Positions 1 through 9,255 are shown, counted from the stretch's first letter. The stretch: 47,030 nt of DNA from Candidatus Dadabacteria bacterium (GCA_022826905.1 JAJDUA010000042.1:1-47030), one strand, 5' to 3'. A program made the numbers and translations. Notes: a model not told the origin generated them from the letters alone.

Positions 1-54
1 TTCGTTCTCACCATCTGAAGATACCTCGTCTGATTCATCTCCTTCCTCCTTGCT

Positions 55-1485
55 ATGAAAGGAGATAAATCTAATTGCCCACTTACCCTAAACCGGTCAA
101 CTCACGTGTTTAGAAACCGGTCATATAACGTACTCTCTACACCCTTCAAAAGTTCCACAAGCAATGAAAGAACCCGAAGAGTCCTTGGGCGCTTCGACGC
201 GGACAAAGTAAGTTCCGACGGCGGAGCGGTCCTGCTTCGCGAAGCGGAGCACCGTTTCAGGGTCATAAGAGGGTTAAGCGAATGCTTCACGGACCACCGC
301 GACCCCCGCTACGTCACCCATTCCCTGTTCTCCATGGTGGCGCAACGGGTACTTGCCATCTGCTGCGGCTACGAAGACCTAAATGATCACGACCGATTCA
401 GAAACGATCCCATGGCGGAGATGTTCTGCGGCACGTCATCTCCCCTTGCGGGTAAAAGCACGCTTAACCGCATGGAGTTAACCGGGTCTGAAGCACAGCG
501 CTACAAGAAGATAGTCGCGGACTTCGGCGCTATGGAAAGGCTGCTTGTGGATCTGTTCTTGAGGTTCCACAAGAAGAATCCGAAGAAGATAGTGCTTGAC
601 ATAGACGTAACGGACGATCCCGTGCACGGGAACCAGGAGGGGAAGTTCTATCACGGTTACTACAGAAAGTACTGTTACGCCCCTTCCTACATATTCTGCG
701 GGCGCCACCTGCTTGGATGCAGGCTCAGGGAGGCCAACCAGGACTCCGCGGCGGGAGCGGTGGAGGAGATCGAGAGGATTGTCTCTCAGGTTCGGAGGAA
801 GTGGAAAAAGACTCGCATTATAATAAGGGGGGACTCGGGTTTCTGCCGGGACGAGCTTATGAGCTGGTGCGAGGAGAACGGGGTTGACTATATTCTGGGG
901 ATGGCAAGAAACTCCCGGCTGATGAAAAGGGTGAAGAAGGAAACCCGCAAGGCCTGCGTGGAACACAGGGAAACCCGCAAGGCCTCGCGCCGCTTCAAGA
1001 GCTTGCGCTACCGCACCAAGAAAACCTGGTCTCGTGGACGGAGGGTGGTGTGCAAGGCCGAGCATCTTGAGAAGGGGAGAAACACCCGGTTCGTGGTGAC
1101 GTCGCTTAAGCACGAAGAGTATTGCGCGAAAACTCTTTAGGAGAAGATGTACTGCGCGAGGGGGGAGATGGAGAACCGGATCAAGGCCCAGCAGCTTCAA
1201 CTGTTCTCAGACCGCACTTCGACTCACTGGATGCGTTCAAACCAGTTGAGGATGTACTTCTCCGCCTTTGCCTACATACTGATGGAGTGCGTGAGGAGAG
1301 TGGGACTGAAGGGAACCCGCCACTCTATGGCGCAGTGCGATACCATAAGGCTTAAGCTGATAAAGATCGGCACTGTGGTAAGGACAAGCACTCGGAGGGT
1401 GGTGTTGTCGTTCTCGGAGAGTTATCCGTACGCAAACCTGTTCAGACAGGTGTTGTGGAAGCTTCAGGCAGTGCCGTTGCGTTGA
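55..1485 (+). pseudogene. IS1380-family transposase, interrupted by an in-frame amber codon
   Basis: The reading frame matches IS1380-type DDE transposases, which cut and paste their own element. The first catalytic Asp region reads LDIDVTDDPVHGNQEG (about residues 182-197) and the second IIRGDSGFCRDELMSWCE (about 257-274). A TAG at 1138-1140 stops the frame after 361 residues. The same frame reopens at once as EKMYCARGEMENRIK and runs to a stop at 1483-1485. The family normally has Tyr before the Glu-Lys, so a single base change of TAT/TAC to TAG is the simplest explanation. The third catalytic residue, the Glu of the RGEMEN motif (codons 1165-1173), lies after the stop, so the truncated product should be inactive. 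A 17-bp direct repeat at 939-955 and 969-985 gives an in-frame near-duplication of ten codons. TAG ends other genes here (tkt, folB), so genome-wide recoding is unlikely. I could not define terminal inverted repeats. Confidence 0.88.
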
Positions 1486-2116
1486 GTCAGGGCTTATGAA
1501 TCCGGCTGTCAGGTAAAGTCGAGGGACAGTTATGTCCGAATGCTGCTGAGAACTGTGATTCAGGTAAAAACCCCTCGAATTAACAGCGCTTTATCCGGAA
1601 AAAACTCCTGCCCACTGTGAATCCAGATGAAATACATGAACTGATCCTTGAAATCCTTCCCCTCTTCTACCTTTGTGAGAAATGCGGGCTAATCATAATC
1701 AGCGATCATGTTCTACATCCAGACAACCAAAAGTTAAAAGCATGTCTTGAAATTCGCAGTTTTCTCTCCCGGCATCACCATTATCGCATATAGCACAGGA
1801 GTTTCTCACGCATGACCTCCGGTTCGAGATACGGTAAGTACTGGCGTGTTCTCATACGTGAGCACATCCGGCTGACTACCAGACCATTCAGTTCTGCATG
1901 TCTAGATCACGCATAAAATCATTCGAGATGGTCCCGAATGCAGACACCCCTTGGAAACTCGCCAGCAATGTCTCGGAGAACTGTGGTATTGCCAAGAGAT
2001 TTCGGTTTCGTCCAGAAGGAGAAGAATCCCGCGCGACCGCTACGCATTCAAAATCCTCGTCAAACCAGAAAAGTCGCCCTAGTCTCGCCGCAATCCCGGT
2101 CTTCCCAAGAACCCGT
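1486..2116. other. 631-bp region without a recognised gene
   Basis: The stretch lies between the broken transposase and the pterin operon. The best forward frame is a GTG-started ORF at 1617-1793 (58 codons) containing a YLCEKCG segment, with no clear ribosome site and no family I recognise. On the reverse strand about 65 codons are open between roughly 1897 and 2095, also unrecognised. The right end of the IS1380 element should lie in the first part of this interval. Decayed mobile-element DNA is the most likely content; this is inference. Confidence 0.4.
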
Positions 2117-2464
2117 CTATCTCTCCCTCGCTTCGGTTACCGAAACGGAATCGGCGAAGCGAAGCGCCCCGGGTTTGTCCACCTTCGCCGACGCCCACCT
2201 CACCGCCGGATCCTCAAAAACTATATCGCATATGCCCCCGGCAACCCTCTCAAGCAGGTTAAAATCATTCGTCTCCACAAAGCTTATGATCTTTTTATTT
2301 ATGGCCTTGTAGTCCAAAGTATCGTCTATGCTGTCGCTCTCGACAGCCTTGCGTCCGTCGAAATCGATGGTGACGTTTATGATCAGGTCCTGGCGGTTCT
2401 CCTTTTCCCAATCATAAACTCCTATTATCGTGCGAAGCCTAAGGTTTTCAATTTTTATTATCAT
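2117..2464 (-). CDS. folB: Dihydroneopterin aldolase / dihydroneopterin triphosphate epimerase family (FolB/FolX)
   Basis: A 115-residue protein of the FolB/FolX T-fold family, which acts on 7,8-dihydroneopterin (aldol cleavage to 6-hydroxymethyl-dihydropterin) or epimerises its triphosphate at C2'. Visible signatures are the N-terminal IGVYDWEKENRQDLIINV segment with the substrate-binding Glu, the central NLLERVAGG motif and the C-terminal KVDKPGALRFADSVSV strand with the conserved Lys. The length is normal for the family. The gene begins 4 bp after the FolM-type reductase and is surely co-transcribed with it. That pairing, known for folX and folM in tetrahydromonapterin synthesis, leaves FolB and FolX both possible; the sequence alone does not decide. 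Confidence 0.85.
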   Translation of the reverse strand: MIIKIENLRLRTIIGVYDWEKENRQDLIINVTIDFDGRKAVESDSIDDTLDYKAINKKIISFVETNDFNLLERVAGGICDIVFEDPAVRWASAKVDKPGALRFADSVSVTEARER

Positions 2465-2468
2465 CTCA

Positions 2469-3182
2469 TCAGGTAAGGCTCATGCCTCCGTCAACGAAAA
2501 GACACTCTCCGGTAACGTAATTATTCTCTAGGAGATAGTTAAACGCGTTTATTATATCCTCAATAGAACCTGGACGCTTCATCGGAGTTCCCTGTGCCAT
2601 CCTGTGAAGATAGTCATCCCCAAACTCCGGGGGAGCAAGCACGGCTCCTGGGCACAAGGCGTTTACCCGAAAATCGGGAGCGAGTTCTCTTGCGAGCATT
2701 TTAGTCAAATGATAAAGGCATTTCTTGCTCAGATTGTAGGAGAAATGCTCGACGGGATTTTTCCTGATCCTAGTGTCAAGAAAATTAATGATAAGCCCTC
2801 CGCTAGTCTCGGTGGAAAAAGATTGCGAGAGAAAGAAAGGAGCCTTGAAGTTTATGGCCATGTCGGTCTCAAGAAACTCCGGGGTGACATCATGGAACCC
2901 GACGTTCTCAAAGATCGAGGCGTTGTTAACAAGAACGCAGAGCTCCCCAAGGCTCTCCATGACTTCAGGGACAAGGTCTCTCGCGCTATCAGGTGATGAA
3001 AGGTCACACTGGAAAAGGTCGCATTTAACACCGCTCTTGAGAATCAGTTCCCTTGTAGCTAAGGCTTCTTTTTCCGAAGAGTTGTAGTGGAGGGCGATAT
3101 TATAGCCCTTTTGTGCGAGGTTAAGGGAAATCTCCTTTCCTATTCTCACCGCCCCACCTGTAACCAAAGCCGCCTTTTTCAT
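2469..3182 (-). CDS. folM: Short-chain dehydrogenase, FolM/pteridine-reductase type
   Basis: A 237-residue classical SDR. The cofactor loop reads TGGAVRIG, i.e. the TGxxxRxG variant that marks pteridine reductases and FolM rather than the usual TGxxxGxG; the Arg favours NADPH. Other signatures are LVNNAS, the catalytic YNLSK (Y-x3-K) and a PGAV loop after the sixth strand. The expected reaction is NADPH-dependent reduction of dihydromonapterin or dihydrofolate to the tetrahydro form in the cytoplasm. It sits directly upstream of the dihydroneopterin aldolase-like gene, supporting a pterin role. It could substitute for, or add to, a classical dihydrofolate reductase; no folA is visible here. 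Confidence 0.8.
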   Translation of the reverse strand: MKKAALVTGGAVRIGKEISLNLAQKGYNIALHYNSSEKEALATRELILKSGVKCDLFQCDLSSPDSARDLVPEVMESLGELCVLVNNASIFENVGFHDVTPEFLETDMAINFKAPFFLSQSFSTETSGGLIINFLDTRIRKNPVEHFSYNLSKKCLYHLTKMLARELAPDFRVNALCPGAVLAPPEFGDDYLHRMAQGTPMKRPGSIEDIINAFNYLLENNYVTGECLFVDGGMSLT

Positions 3183-3246
3183 TTCGCACGTGAAACGGCG
3201 GGTTTCATGTCGTACGCACGCCGCGAAAACCGCCTCTGGATATATG

Positions 3247-3276
3247 TTGCTATATTATTCCCATTGTTTATTATAA
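3247..3276 (+). promoter_or_regulatory. Possible sigma-70 promoter of tkt-pgi
   Basis: TTGCTA (3247-3252), an 18-bp spacer and TTATAA (3271-3276) lie in a strongly A+T-rich patch between the divergent pterin and tkt genes. The -35 box is only moderate. The patch may also carry the opposing pterin-operon promoter. Confidence 0.35.
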
Positions 3277-3330
3277 GTAAATTTAAAAACGGCCCGCAAA
3301 AGCGAAACCCCGGCCGTCGTTTTACATGAA

Positions 3331-3346
3331 TCCGGCGCGCGCCGGA
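3331..3346. other. Perfect 16-bp palindrome in the tkt leader
   Basis: TCCGGCGCGCGCCGGA reads identically on both strands and stands out in an A+T-rich leader between the likely tkt promoter and the tkt start. It could be an operator or, in RNA, a 6-bp stem with a GCGC loop. No T-tract follows, so a simple terminator is unlikely. Confidence 0.5.
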
Positions 3347-3392
3347 ACGGATTTATAATTTTCCGTGCGGATTTCTCCCCGAGGATGAAAAT

Positions 3393-5387
3393 TTGGAGAA
3401 CCTTGTAATCAACTGCATAAGAACTCTCGCGATGGATGCGGTGGAAAAAGCGAAGTCCGGCCATCCGGGAACCCCGATGGCTCTCGCTCCCACGGCTTTC
3501 GTGCTTTTCGACAAGTTCTTAAGGCATAACCCCAAAAACCCGAGCTGGACCAATCGCGACCGCTTCGTCCTTTCTGCCGGTCACGCTTCCATGCTTCTCT
3601 ACGCCGCCCTCTATGTAAACGGATACGACATCTCGATTGACGATATAAAGAAATTCCGAAGCCTCCACAGCCGCTGTCCCGGTCACCCCGAACTGGGAAT
3701 CACGGCCGGAGTTGAGACCACGACCGGGCCTCTGGGGCAGGGAGTATCGAATTCGGTTGGAATGGCCATAGCAAGTAAATGGCTTTCGGAGCACTTCAAC
3801 CGTCCCGGCCACGATATAATAACTCATCATGTGTATTCAATCTGCAGTGACGGGGACATGATGGAAGGAATTTCCTCAGAAGCCGCATCCATAGCGGGAC
3901 ATCTGGGACTCGGAAATTTGATCTGGATATACGACAGCAACAGCATAACAATCGAGGGCAGCACTTCGCTTGCATATTCCGAGGACACGGAGATGCGGTT
4001 CGAATCCTACAACTGGCACGTGGAAGAAGTCTCGGACGCAAACAATCTTGGAGAAATTGAAAAAGCCCTTGTTCGCGCGCGGTCCGAAACCAAGAAGCCC
4101 TCCATTCTCATATTGAAAAGCCAGATAGCATACGGAAGCCCCAACAAGCAGAACACGTGCGAGGCCCACGGAGCTCCGCTTGGAGAGGAGGAAGTCAGTC
4201 TGACAAAGGAATTTTACGGATGGAACGCACCGGGGAACTTTCACGTTCCAGATGAAATCCTCTCCTACAGAGAAGGAGCGATCGCCAGAGGAAACGATGC
4301 CGAAGCGGCCTGGAAGGAGAATTTCAGGAAGTATTCAAACGAATATCCGGAACTTGCTCACGACTTTGAGATGTTTAGTAAAAGGAAGCTGCCTGAGGGG
4401 TGGGACGTTGACATCCCATTTTTTCCCTATCCCGCAGATCCGGTTGCGACTCGTTCCGCGAACTCGAGCATAATCAATGCCATAGGGAAAAAAGTGCCGT
4501 GGTTTATGGGCGGCGCCGCTGATGTGGGCTCTTCGACTAAAACCTATCTTAAGTGTACGACGAGCTTTTCCGCCGAGGACAGGGAGGGAAGAAATTTTCA
4601 TTTCGGAGTCAGGGAACACTCAATGGCGGCAATAGCAAGCGGCATGTGCCTCAGCGGACTGAAGACCTATGCCTCGACCTATTTCGTCTTTGCCGACTAC
4701 ATGAAACCTTCGATAAGGCTCGCGGGCCTGATGAAACTGCCCGTCATCTACATTTTTACCCACGACAGCATAGGGGTCGGCGAAGACGGACCCACACACC
4801 AGCCCATAGAACATCTGGCGACCCTGAGAGTCACTCCCAACATCGATGTCATACGACCCTGTGATGCGAACGAGCTAGCGGTCCTCTGGAAGCACGTGAT
4901 GGGACTCACGGACCGCCCCGCCGCGTTCATTCTCACAAGACAGAACGTTCCGGTAATAGACAGGGACCGCTACTCGGCGGCCGAGGGAGCTCTTGCGGGC
5001 GGTTACGTACTTGCGGACTCAGACGGCGCGCCCGACATTATACTGATATCCACAGGTTCTGAGGTTCATGTCTGCCTTGAAGTTTATGAAAAGCTACGGG
5101 AAACGGGAAAAAACCCGAGAGTGGTGAGCCTTCCCTGCTGGAGCCTATTCGAAGCACAGCCCCGGGAGTATAAAGACAGCGTACTGCCGCCTTCCGTACC
5201 CACAAGGATCAGCGTTGAGGCGGGAGCGACGCTTGGATGGGAAAGATTCATCGGCTCGAGCTCTTCCGCCAAAGCCTACGGAATAGACTGTTTCGGAGAA
5301 TCGGCCCCGTATCAGGACGTCATGAACAATTTCGGTTTTAACGCCGAAACCATACTCAAAGAATGTCTCGACCTGCTTGGTGACTAG
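3393..5387 (+). CDS. tkt: Transketolase
   Basis: A 664-residue ThDP-dependent transketolase of usual length. It moves two-carbon ketol units between sugar phosphates in the non-oxidative pentose phosphate pathway. Visible signatures are KSGHPGTPM (about 21-29), GHAS (63-66), TGPLGQG (111-117), the ThDP/Mg motif SDGDMMEG (152-159) followed by YDSNSI (180-185), and FGVREHSM (404-411), whose Glu activates the cofactor. The start is TTG with a GAGG ribosome site at 3381-3384 eight bases upstream; the nearby ATG at 3385 is out of frame. The PGI-like gene follows after 2 bp, so the two are co-transcribed. Confidence 0.95.
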   Translation: MENLVINCIRTLAMDAVEKAKSGHPGTPMALAPTAFVLFDKFLRHNPKNPSWTNRDRFVLSAGHASMLLYAALYVNGYDISIDDIKKFRSLHSRCPGHPELGITAGVETTTGPLGQGVSNSVGMAIASKWLSEHFNRPGHDIITHHVYSICSDGDMMEGISSEAASIAGHLGLGNLIWIYDSNSITIEGSTSLAYSEDTEMRFESYNWHVEEVSDANNLGEIEKALVRARSETKKPSILILKSQIAYGSPNKQNTCEAHGAPLGEEEVSLTKEFYGWNAPGNFHVPDEILSYREGAIARGNDAEAAWKENFRKYSNEYPELAHDFEMFSKRKLPEGWDVDIPFFPYPADPVATRSANSSIINAIGKKVPWFMGGAADVGSSTKTYLKCTTSFSAEDREGRNFHFGVREHSMAAIASGMCLSGLKTYASTYFVFADYMKPSIRLAGLMKLPVIYIFTHDSIGVGEDGPTHQPIEHLATLRVTPNIDVIRPCDANELAVLWKHVMGLTDRPAAFILTRQNVPVIDRDRYSAAEGALAGGYVLADSDGAPDIILISTGSEVHVCLEVYEKLRETGKNPRVVSLPCWSLFEAQPREYKDSVLPPSVPTRISVEAGATLGWERFIGSSSSAKAYGIDCFGESAPYQDVMNNFGFNAETILKECLDLLGD

Positions 5388-5389
5388 CC

Positions 5390-7111
5390 GTGTCCGCCGA
5401 GAACAAAGCCGGTTTCGAGTCGCTAAGCTACACGGAATACGCGGGCGATTACCAAAGCGCAATTGAATCCCAGCTGCTCAAGTTCAAAAAAAACCGCTTT
5501 GCCAAGAGATTCTTCGGTCACGATTACCTGCTCTGGGCGGATGACCCTTCGGAAATCACAAACCGACTCGGCTGGGTACATCTTCCCGAAAACATGCTCG
5601 GGGCGACGGATGAAATCCGCGATTTCTCAGAATCGGTGCGAAAAGCGGGATTCACCGACGTAGTGGTTCTCGGCATGGGAGGCTCAAGCCTCTCCTGCGA
5701 GGTGTTCAGAAACATACTCGCTCCCCGGGGCAGCTTCCTGCGTCTTACCCTTCTTGATACGACGGATCCCGATTTCATACTGAAAACCCGGCAGAACATC
5801 AGTCTTCCGAAAACAATCTTCGTAGTCTCCTCAAAATCAGGTTCGACGGTGGAAACCGTTTCCCTGATGAAATATTTTTACGGCGAACTCGCAAAAGAAA
5901 CTGACTCCGCGGGGGAACATTTCATCTGCATAACGGATCCCGGCTCAAAGCTGATCGACACCTCCCACAAACACGGATTCAGAAAGGTGTTTATAAACGA
6001 CCCGAACGTAGGCGGAAGGTTCAGCGCGCTCTCCTACTTCGGCCTTGTCCCGGCCGCACTTGCCGGAGTCGATGCGCGCGCGATACTTCAGTCCGCCTCC
6101 TCAGTGCTGCTTGAACTTAAAAGCGCCGCCGCCTCGGGAGACTGTAACGAGAGTCCTTCCCTCCGCCTGGGAACCTTTCTCGGGGTGATGGCGAGGGAGG
6201 GAAGAAACAAGCTGGGTTTTGTTTTCTCTGAAAAACTTTTTCCTTTCGGCTACTGGGCAGAACAGCTGATTGCCGAGAGTCTTGGAAAAGAGGGCGTCGG
6301 CATCCTTCCGTTGCTTGACGAGCCGGGCGCCCTAGCGCCGCAACCCGGTGAGGACAGGGCGTATATTGTTTTTTCCCTGAGAGGGGACGATGACACGGAT
6401 GCCGTCTCGGAACGTCTCGCGCGGGGTGGTGTTCCCTTCGTACGAATAACCGTTGACTCGCCCGACGCGGTTGCGGCTGAATTTCTGCGTTTTGAGTTCG
6501 CGGTTGCCGTTGCGGGAAGCATTATGGGAATAAACCCCTTCGATCAGCCCGATGTAGAGTCCGCAAAGGCTTTTGCCAGAAAGTTTCTTAAGCTCTACAG
6601 GGAAACCGGAGAAACCGAACCCCGTAAAACCGACTTTTCCATAGAAGATCTCGTTTTCTCAAGCAACAGAGACATAGAATCCCCGGAACATTTAAGAAGC
6701 ACCCTCTCTTCGAAAAAAACGGGCTACATATCGATCCATGCGTACGTGGACCCGGGAGAAGAGAATTCAAAGGAACTCCACTCCCTACGGGAGCAGATCG
6801 AGAACATATCATCCGTACCCGTAACTATGGGCTTCGGCCCCAGATTTCTCCACTCAACCGGCCAGCTTCACAAGGGAGATTCAGGGGAAGGATTCTTCAT
6901 CCAGATCGTAAGCCGTAACGCGAACGATCTTCCCATACCTGATGAGGTTGGTTCCGCGGAGTCGGTATTTTCCTTCGGAATACTAAAGACCGCGCAGGCC
7001 ACGGGCGACTTCAAGTCTCTTAGCGAAAAGGGAAGGGCGATAGTGAGCATCGGAATTCCGTACGAGGCAGCCGCAAGCATCCGAAAGATCTCCCGGTTTC
7101 TTGTCGCTTGA
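5390..7111 (+). CDS. pgi: Glucose-6-phosphate isomerase (PGI domain of Tal-PGI type)
   Basis: A 573-residue SIS-fold protein that should interconvert glucose-6-phosphate and fructose-6-phosphate. The phosphate-binding motifs are VVLGMGGSS (92-100), SSKSGSTVET (147-156) and NVGGRFSALS (206-215). Later, FSEKLFPFGYWAEQL and NPFDQPDVESAK correspond to the conserved C-terminal PGI region. The length and style fit the PGI half of bifunctional transaldolase/PGI proteins, but the transaldolase half is absent, because the GTG start lies 2 bp after the tkt stop. Coupling to tkt places it in glycolysis/pentose phosphate balance. The transaldolase must be elsewhere or missing. Confidence 0.87.
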   Translation: MSAENKAGFESLSYTEYAGDYQSAIESQLLKFKKNRFAKRFFGHDYLLWADDPSEITNRLGWVHLPENMLGATDEIRDFSESVRKAGFTDVVVLGMGGSSLSCEVFRNILAPRGSFLRLTLLDTTDPDFILKTRQNISLPKTIFVVSSKSGSTVETVSLMKYFYGELAKETDSAGEHFICITDPGSKLIDTSHKHGFRKVFINDPNVGGRFSALSYFGLVPAALAGVDARAILQSASSVLLELKSAAASGDCNESPSLRLGTFLGVMAREGRNKLGFVFSEKLFPFGYWAEQLIAESLGKEGVGILPLLDEPGALAPQPGEDRAYIVFSLRGDDDTDAVSERLARGGVPFVRITVDSPDAVAAEFLRFEFAVAVAGSIMGINPFDQPDVESAKAFARKFLKLYRETGETEPRKTDFSIEDLVFSSNRDIESPEHLRSTLSSKKTGYISIHAYVDPGEENSKELHSLREQIENISSVPVTMGFGPRFLHSTGQLHKGDSGEGFFIQIVSRNANDLPIPDEVGSAESVFSFGILKTAQATGDFKSLSEKGRAIVSIGIPYEAAASIRKISRFLVA

Positions 7112-7205
7112 CGGCACCGCTTGCCCCATCCGGGCAGAAGGTTATGGTATTATAAAAGGGTAGTAATGGAGCTGAAGAACTAAGGTGAACAGAGGAGATT
7201 CCAGC

Positions 7206-8307
7206 ATGAAAACAACACACTCGGAAAAAGCAGAAAGCCGCTTTCGCGACGAAATCGTCATAAAGACAGGGAAAACGGTACTTTTCGCTTCTGTGCTGGC
7301 GCTGCTCGTTTTCTTTTCATACACAGAGGCGCTGAATGCCCATAACTATCCAGAGATCCCGGCCCGAGCGGGCACCGGGGACAACCATGAGAACGGAAGC
7401 GTAACCGCGGGAGACGTCATGGCCGGGGACAAGATGAAAATGCGGGAACTCGTGCTGCACGCAAAAGACCACTTAACGCAATTAACCGATTATCGCAACG
7501 GTCTCGCACCCTTTCTCCGACTCATTCAAGAAAAAGATGGAGACTGGCAAAACGACGACGTATACATATGGCGGATGAGCAAAGAGGGCGTAATACAGCA
7601 GCCCCATCCATTCTACCCCTTGGCGCAGGGCGGAACCCTACTTCAAGCAGGGAACAACGGCCAACAAGGTTTCGGACAGCGATACGCTCAAAAGCTTCGT
7701 GGGAGAATTCAAAAAGCATTTGAGCGAGCAGGTAGAGGAAGCGGGGCAGAGCCCGGCCAAGCTGGCGACCATACGCAACTGCTGGAGGGCGCTGCCGTGG
7801 AAACACGGAGATGTGTACCTGTTTATAATGACGGAGGAAGACCATCTCGTATTTTTTAACGGCAACAGTCCCGGTCTTGAGAACGGAACCCTTGACGTGG
7901 AGGACGCCAATGGTTGCGATGTAGGGGCTGAGGCGGTCAGGGTGGCAAGAGGTGAAGAAAGGGAGTGTAAGGACCTTGGTCTTGTGCCCGAAGATTCTCA
8001 GGGCTTTCTTGAGTATCTGTGGGATGATCCGACGGATAGCATAGGCCCCGTAGCGGATGAAGGGATGGCCCCGGGCGACATACCGAAGTTAAGCTATGTT
8101 GAGCGGATAAGCTTCACCAATTTCCTTGATGGTGAGAATCTTATAATCGGTTCCGGATACCATCCGGAAATAAGCGACGATGCTGATGGCGGATGTTCGA
8201 TAGCCGGATCCAAGGGAACGGTCGGAGGCACTCTGTTTAGCCTGCTTCTTGCGGCATCGGTACTGTTTTCGGCGGTCTTCTTGAGAAATCGCTCCGCAGG
8301 AAAATAA
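7206..8307 (+). pseudogene. Tandem cache-domain surface protein with sorting-like C-terminal tail, frameshifted
   Basis: Two overlapping frames join into one 366-residue protein if a single G is removed at about 7668 (NNGQQ then VSDSDTLKSFV). The start is the ATG at 7206 with GGAG at 7194-7197; a GTG at 7185 lies upstream of this ribosome site. The order is a basic N-terminus and a membrane/signal segment (about 24-40), a first cache-like unit (about 78-150, with DDVYIWRMSKEGVIQQPHP) and a second one (about 160-318, with GDVYLFIMTEEDHLVFFNG, then GFLEYLWDDP and IIGSGYH). The tail has GGCS (328-331), a hydrophobic helix (about 341-358) and a basic end, resembling Cys-containing CTERM sorting signals. 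Cache domains bind small molecules outside the cytoplasm; no signalling output domain is present. The frameshift may be a true lesion or an assembly error. Confidence 0.7.
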
Positions 8308-8396
8308 TACGGCAAGCTTGAAAAACCGAAGAGGGCGGCGGAAGATATCCCCTTGCTTTCTGATCTTGGAACTGGCTGCGGTCTGCATCTTGGAAT

Positions 8397-9098
8397 TCAG
8401 GATGTTCCGGTGGCAACAAGGTGTCTAACTCCATCCGGACAGCCTATTATGATATCGCTTGCGGTTCCTATAAAAAGTCCGTGCTCAACTATTCCGGCCC
8501 TTTTTGAGAGCTTCTCCGCAATACTGGACGGATATTCAATCTCTCCGAAACTGCAGTCAACTATAAGATTGCCCTGATCCGTGAGAAAGGGGGAGCCGTC
8601 GCGGGCAAGCCGCAATGTCGCTTCTCCGCCAAGGCTCTCAAGATATCTCCTCTCGGCTCCAAGGGCAAACGGAAGCACCTCAACGGGGAGCGGAAAACGG
8701 CTGCCGAGCCGCGGCGAGAGTTTCGATTCATCGGCGACGGTTATGTTTCTCTCGCTGTTCTGGGCAAGCACCTTTTCCCTCAAAAGAGCCCCTCCGCCCC
8801 CTTTTATAAGATTGAAGTCAGGGTCAACTTCATCAGCCCCGTCAATAGTCACGTCAATCTTCCTCCGCGGACCGAGTTCAACAAGGTCAAGGCCCAGGGC
8901 TTTGGCGAGATTTTCCGTTCTCCCGGAACTTGGAACGCAGGATATCTCCGAGAGACGGCCATCTTTTATCCGCTTCGCAAGCTCCCTTACCGCCTTCTCC
9001 GCGGTCGACCCGGTGCCAAGTCCAACGAGCATCCCCCTTTGCAGGAAGTCGACGGCTTTTACGGCCGCGGCTTTTTTAAGTTCTTCTGTTTTATCCAT
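8397..9098 (-). CDS. rpiA: Ribose-5-phosphate isomerase A
   Basis: A 233-residue RpiA that interconverts ribose-5-phosphate and ribulose-5-phosphate in the cytoplasm. Visible signatures are GLGTGSTAEKAV (phosphate loop, about 26-37), IDGADEVD with the catalytic Asp/Glu, LIKGGGGALLREKVLA with the catalytic Glu and Lys, and VADESKLS. The length fits the family. It is convergent with the cache-protein gene and lies 1.3 kb from the tkt-pgi pair, so three sugar-phosphate genes cluster here in two transcription units. Confidence 0.95.
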   Translation of the reverse strand: MDKTEELKKAAAVKAVDFLQRGMLVGLGTGSTAEKAVRELAKRIKDGRLSEISCVPSSGRTENLAKALGLDLVELGPRRKIDVTIDGADEVDPDFNLIKGGGGALLREKVLAQNSERNITVADESKLSPRLGSRFPLPVEVLPFALGAERRYLESLGGEATLRLARDGSPFLTDQGNLIVDCSFGEIEYPSSIAEKLSKRAGIVEHGLFIGTASDIIIGCPDGVRHLVATGTS

Positions 9099-9255
9099 AG
9101 CGAAATAAGTAGCGGAAAACCCTTTCCTGCACCAAGACAGTTAACACAAACATAATACTATACGAATAACGCAGGGATACAGTAACAAATGAAATATTCT
9201 GAAAGCATTTGCGGGAAACAAGTATCGTTGCAGATCGGGAGCACATCGTTTTGTT

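Noticed and set aside
1138-1140. TAG recoded as an amino acid genome-wide
   Set aside because: TAG terminates intact genes here, including tkt and the pterin aldolase, so a local nonsense mutation is the simpler reading.
478-1200. 240-codon minus-strand frame in the transposase
   Set aside because: Antisense shadow of a clearly homologous transposase; composition is Leu/Pro/His-rich noise.
1898-2476. Long plus-strand frame of 192 codons across the end of the transposon region
   Set aside because: It runs antisense through the whole of the dihydroneopterin aldolase gene, has low-complexity basic composition and no recognisable family.
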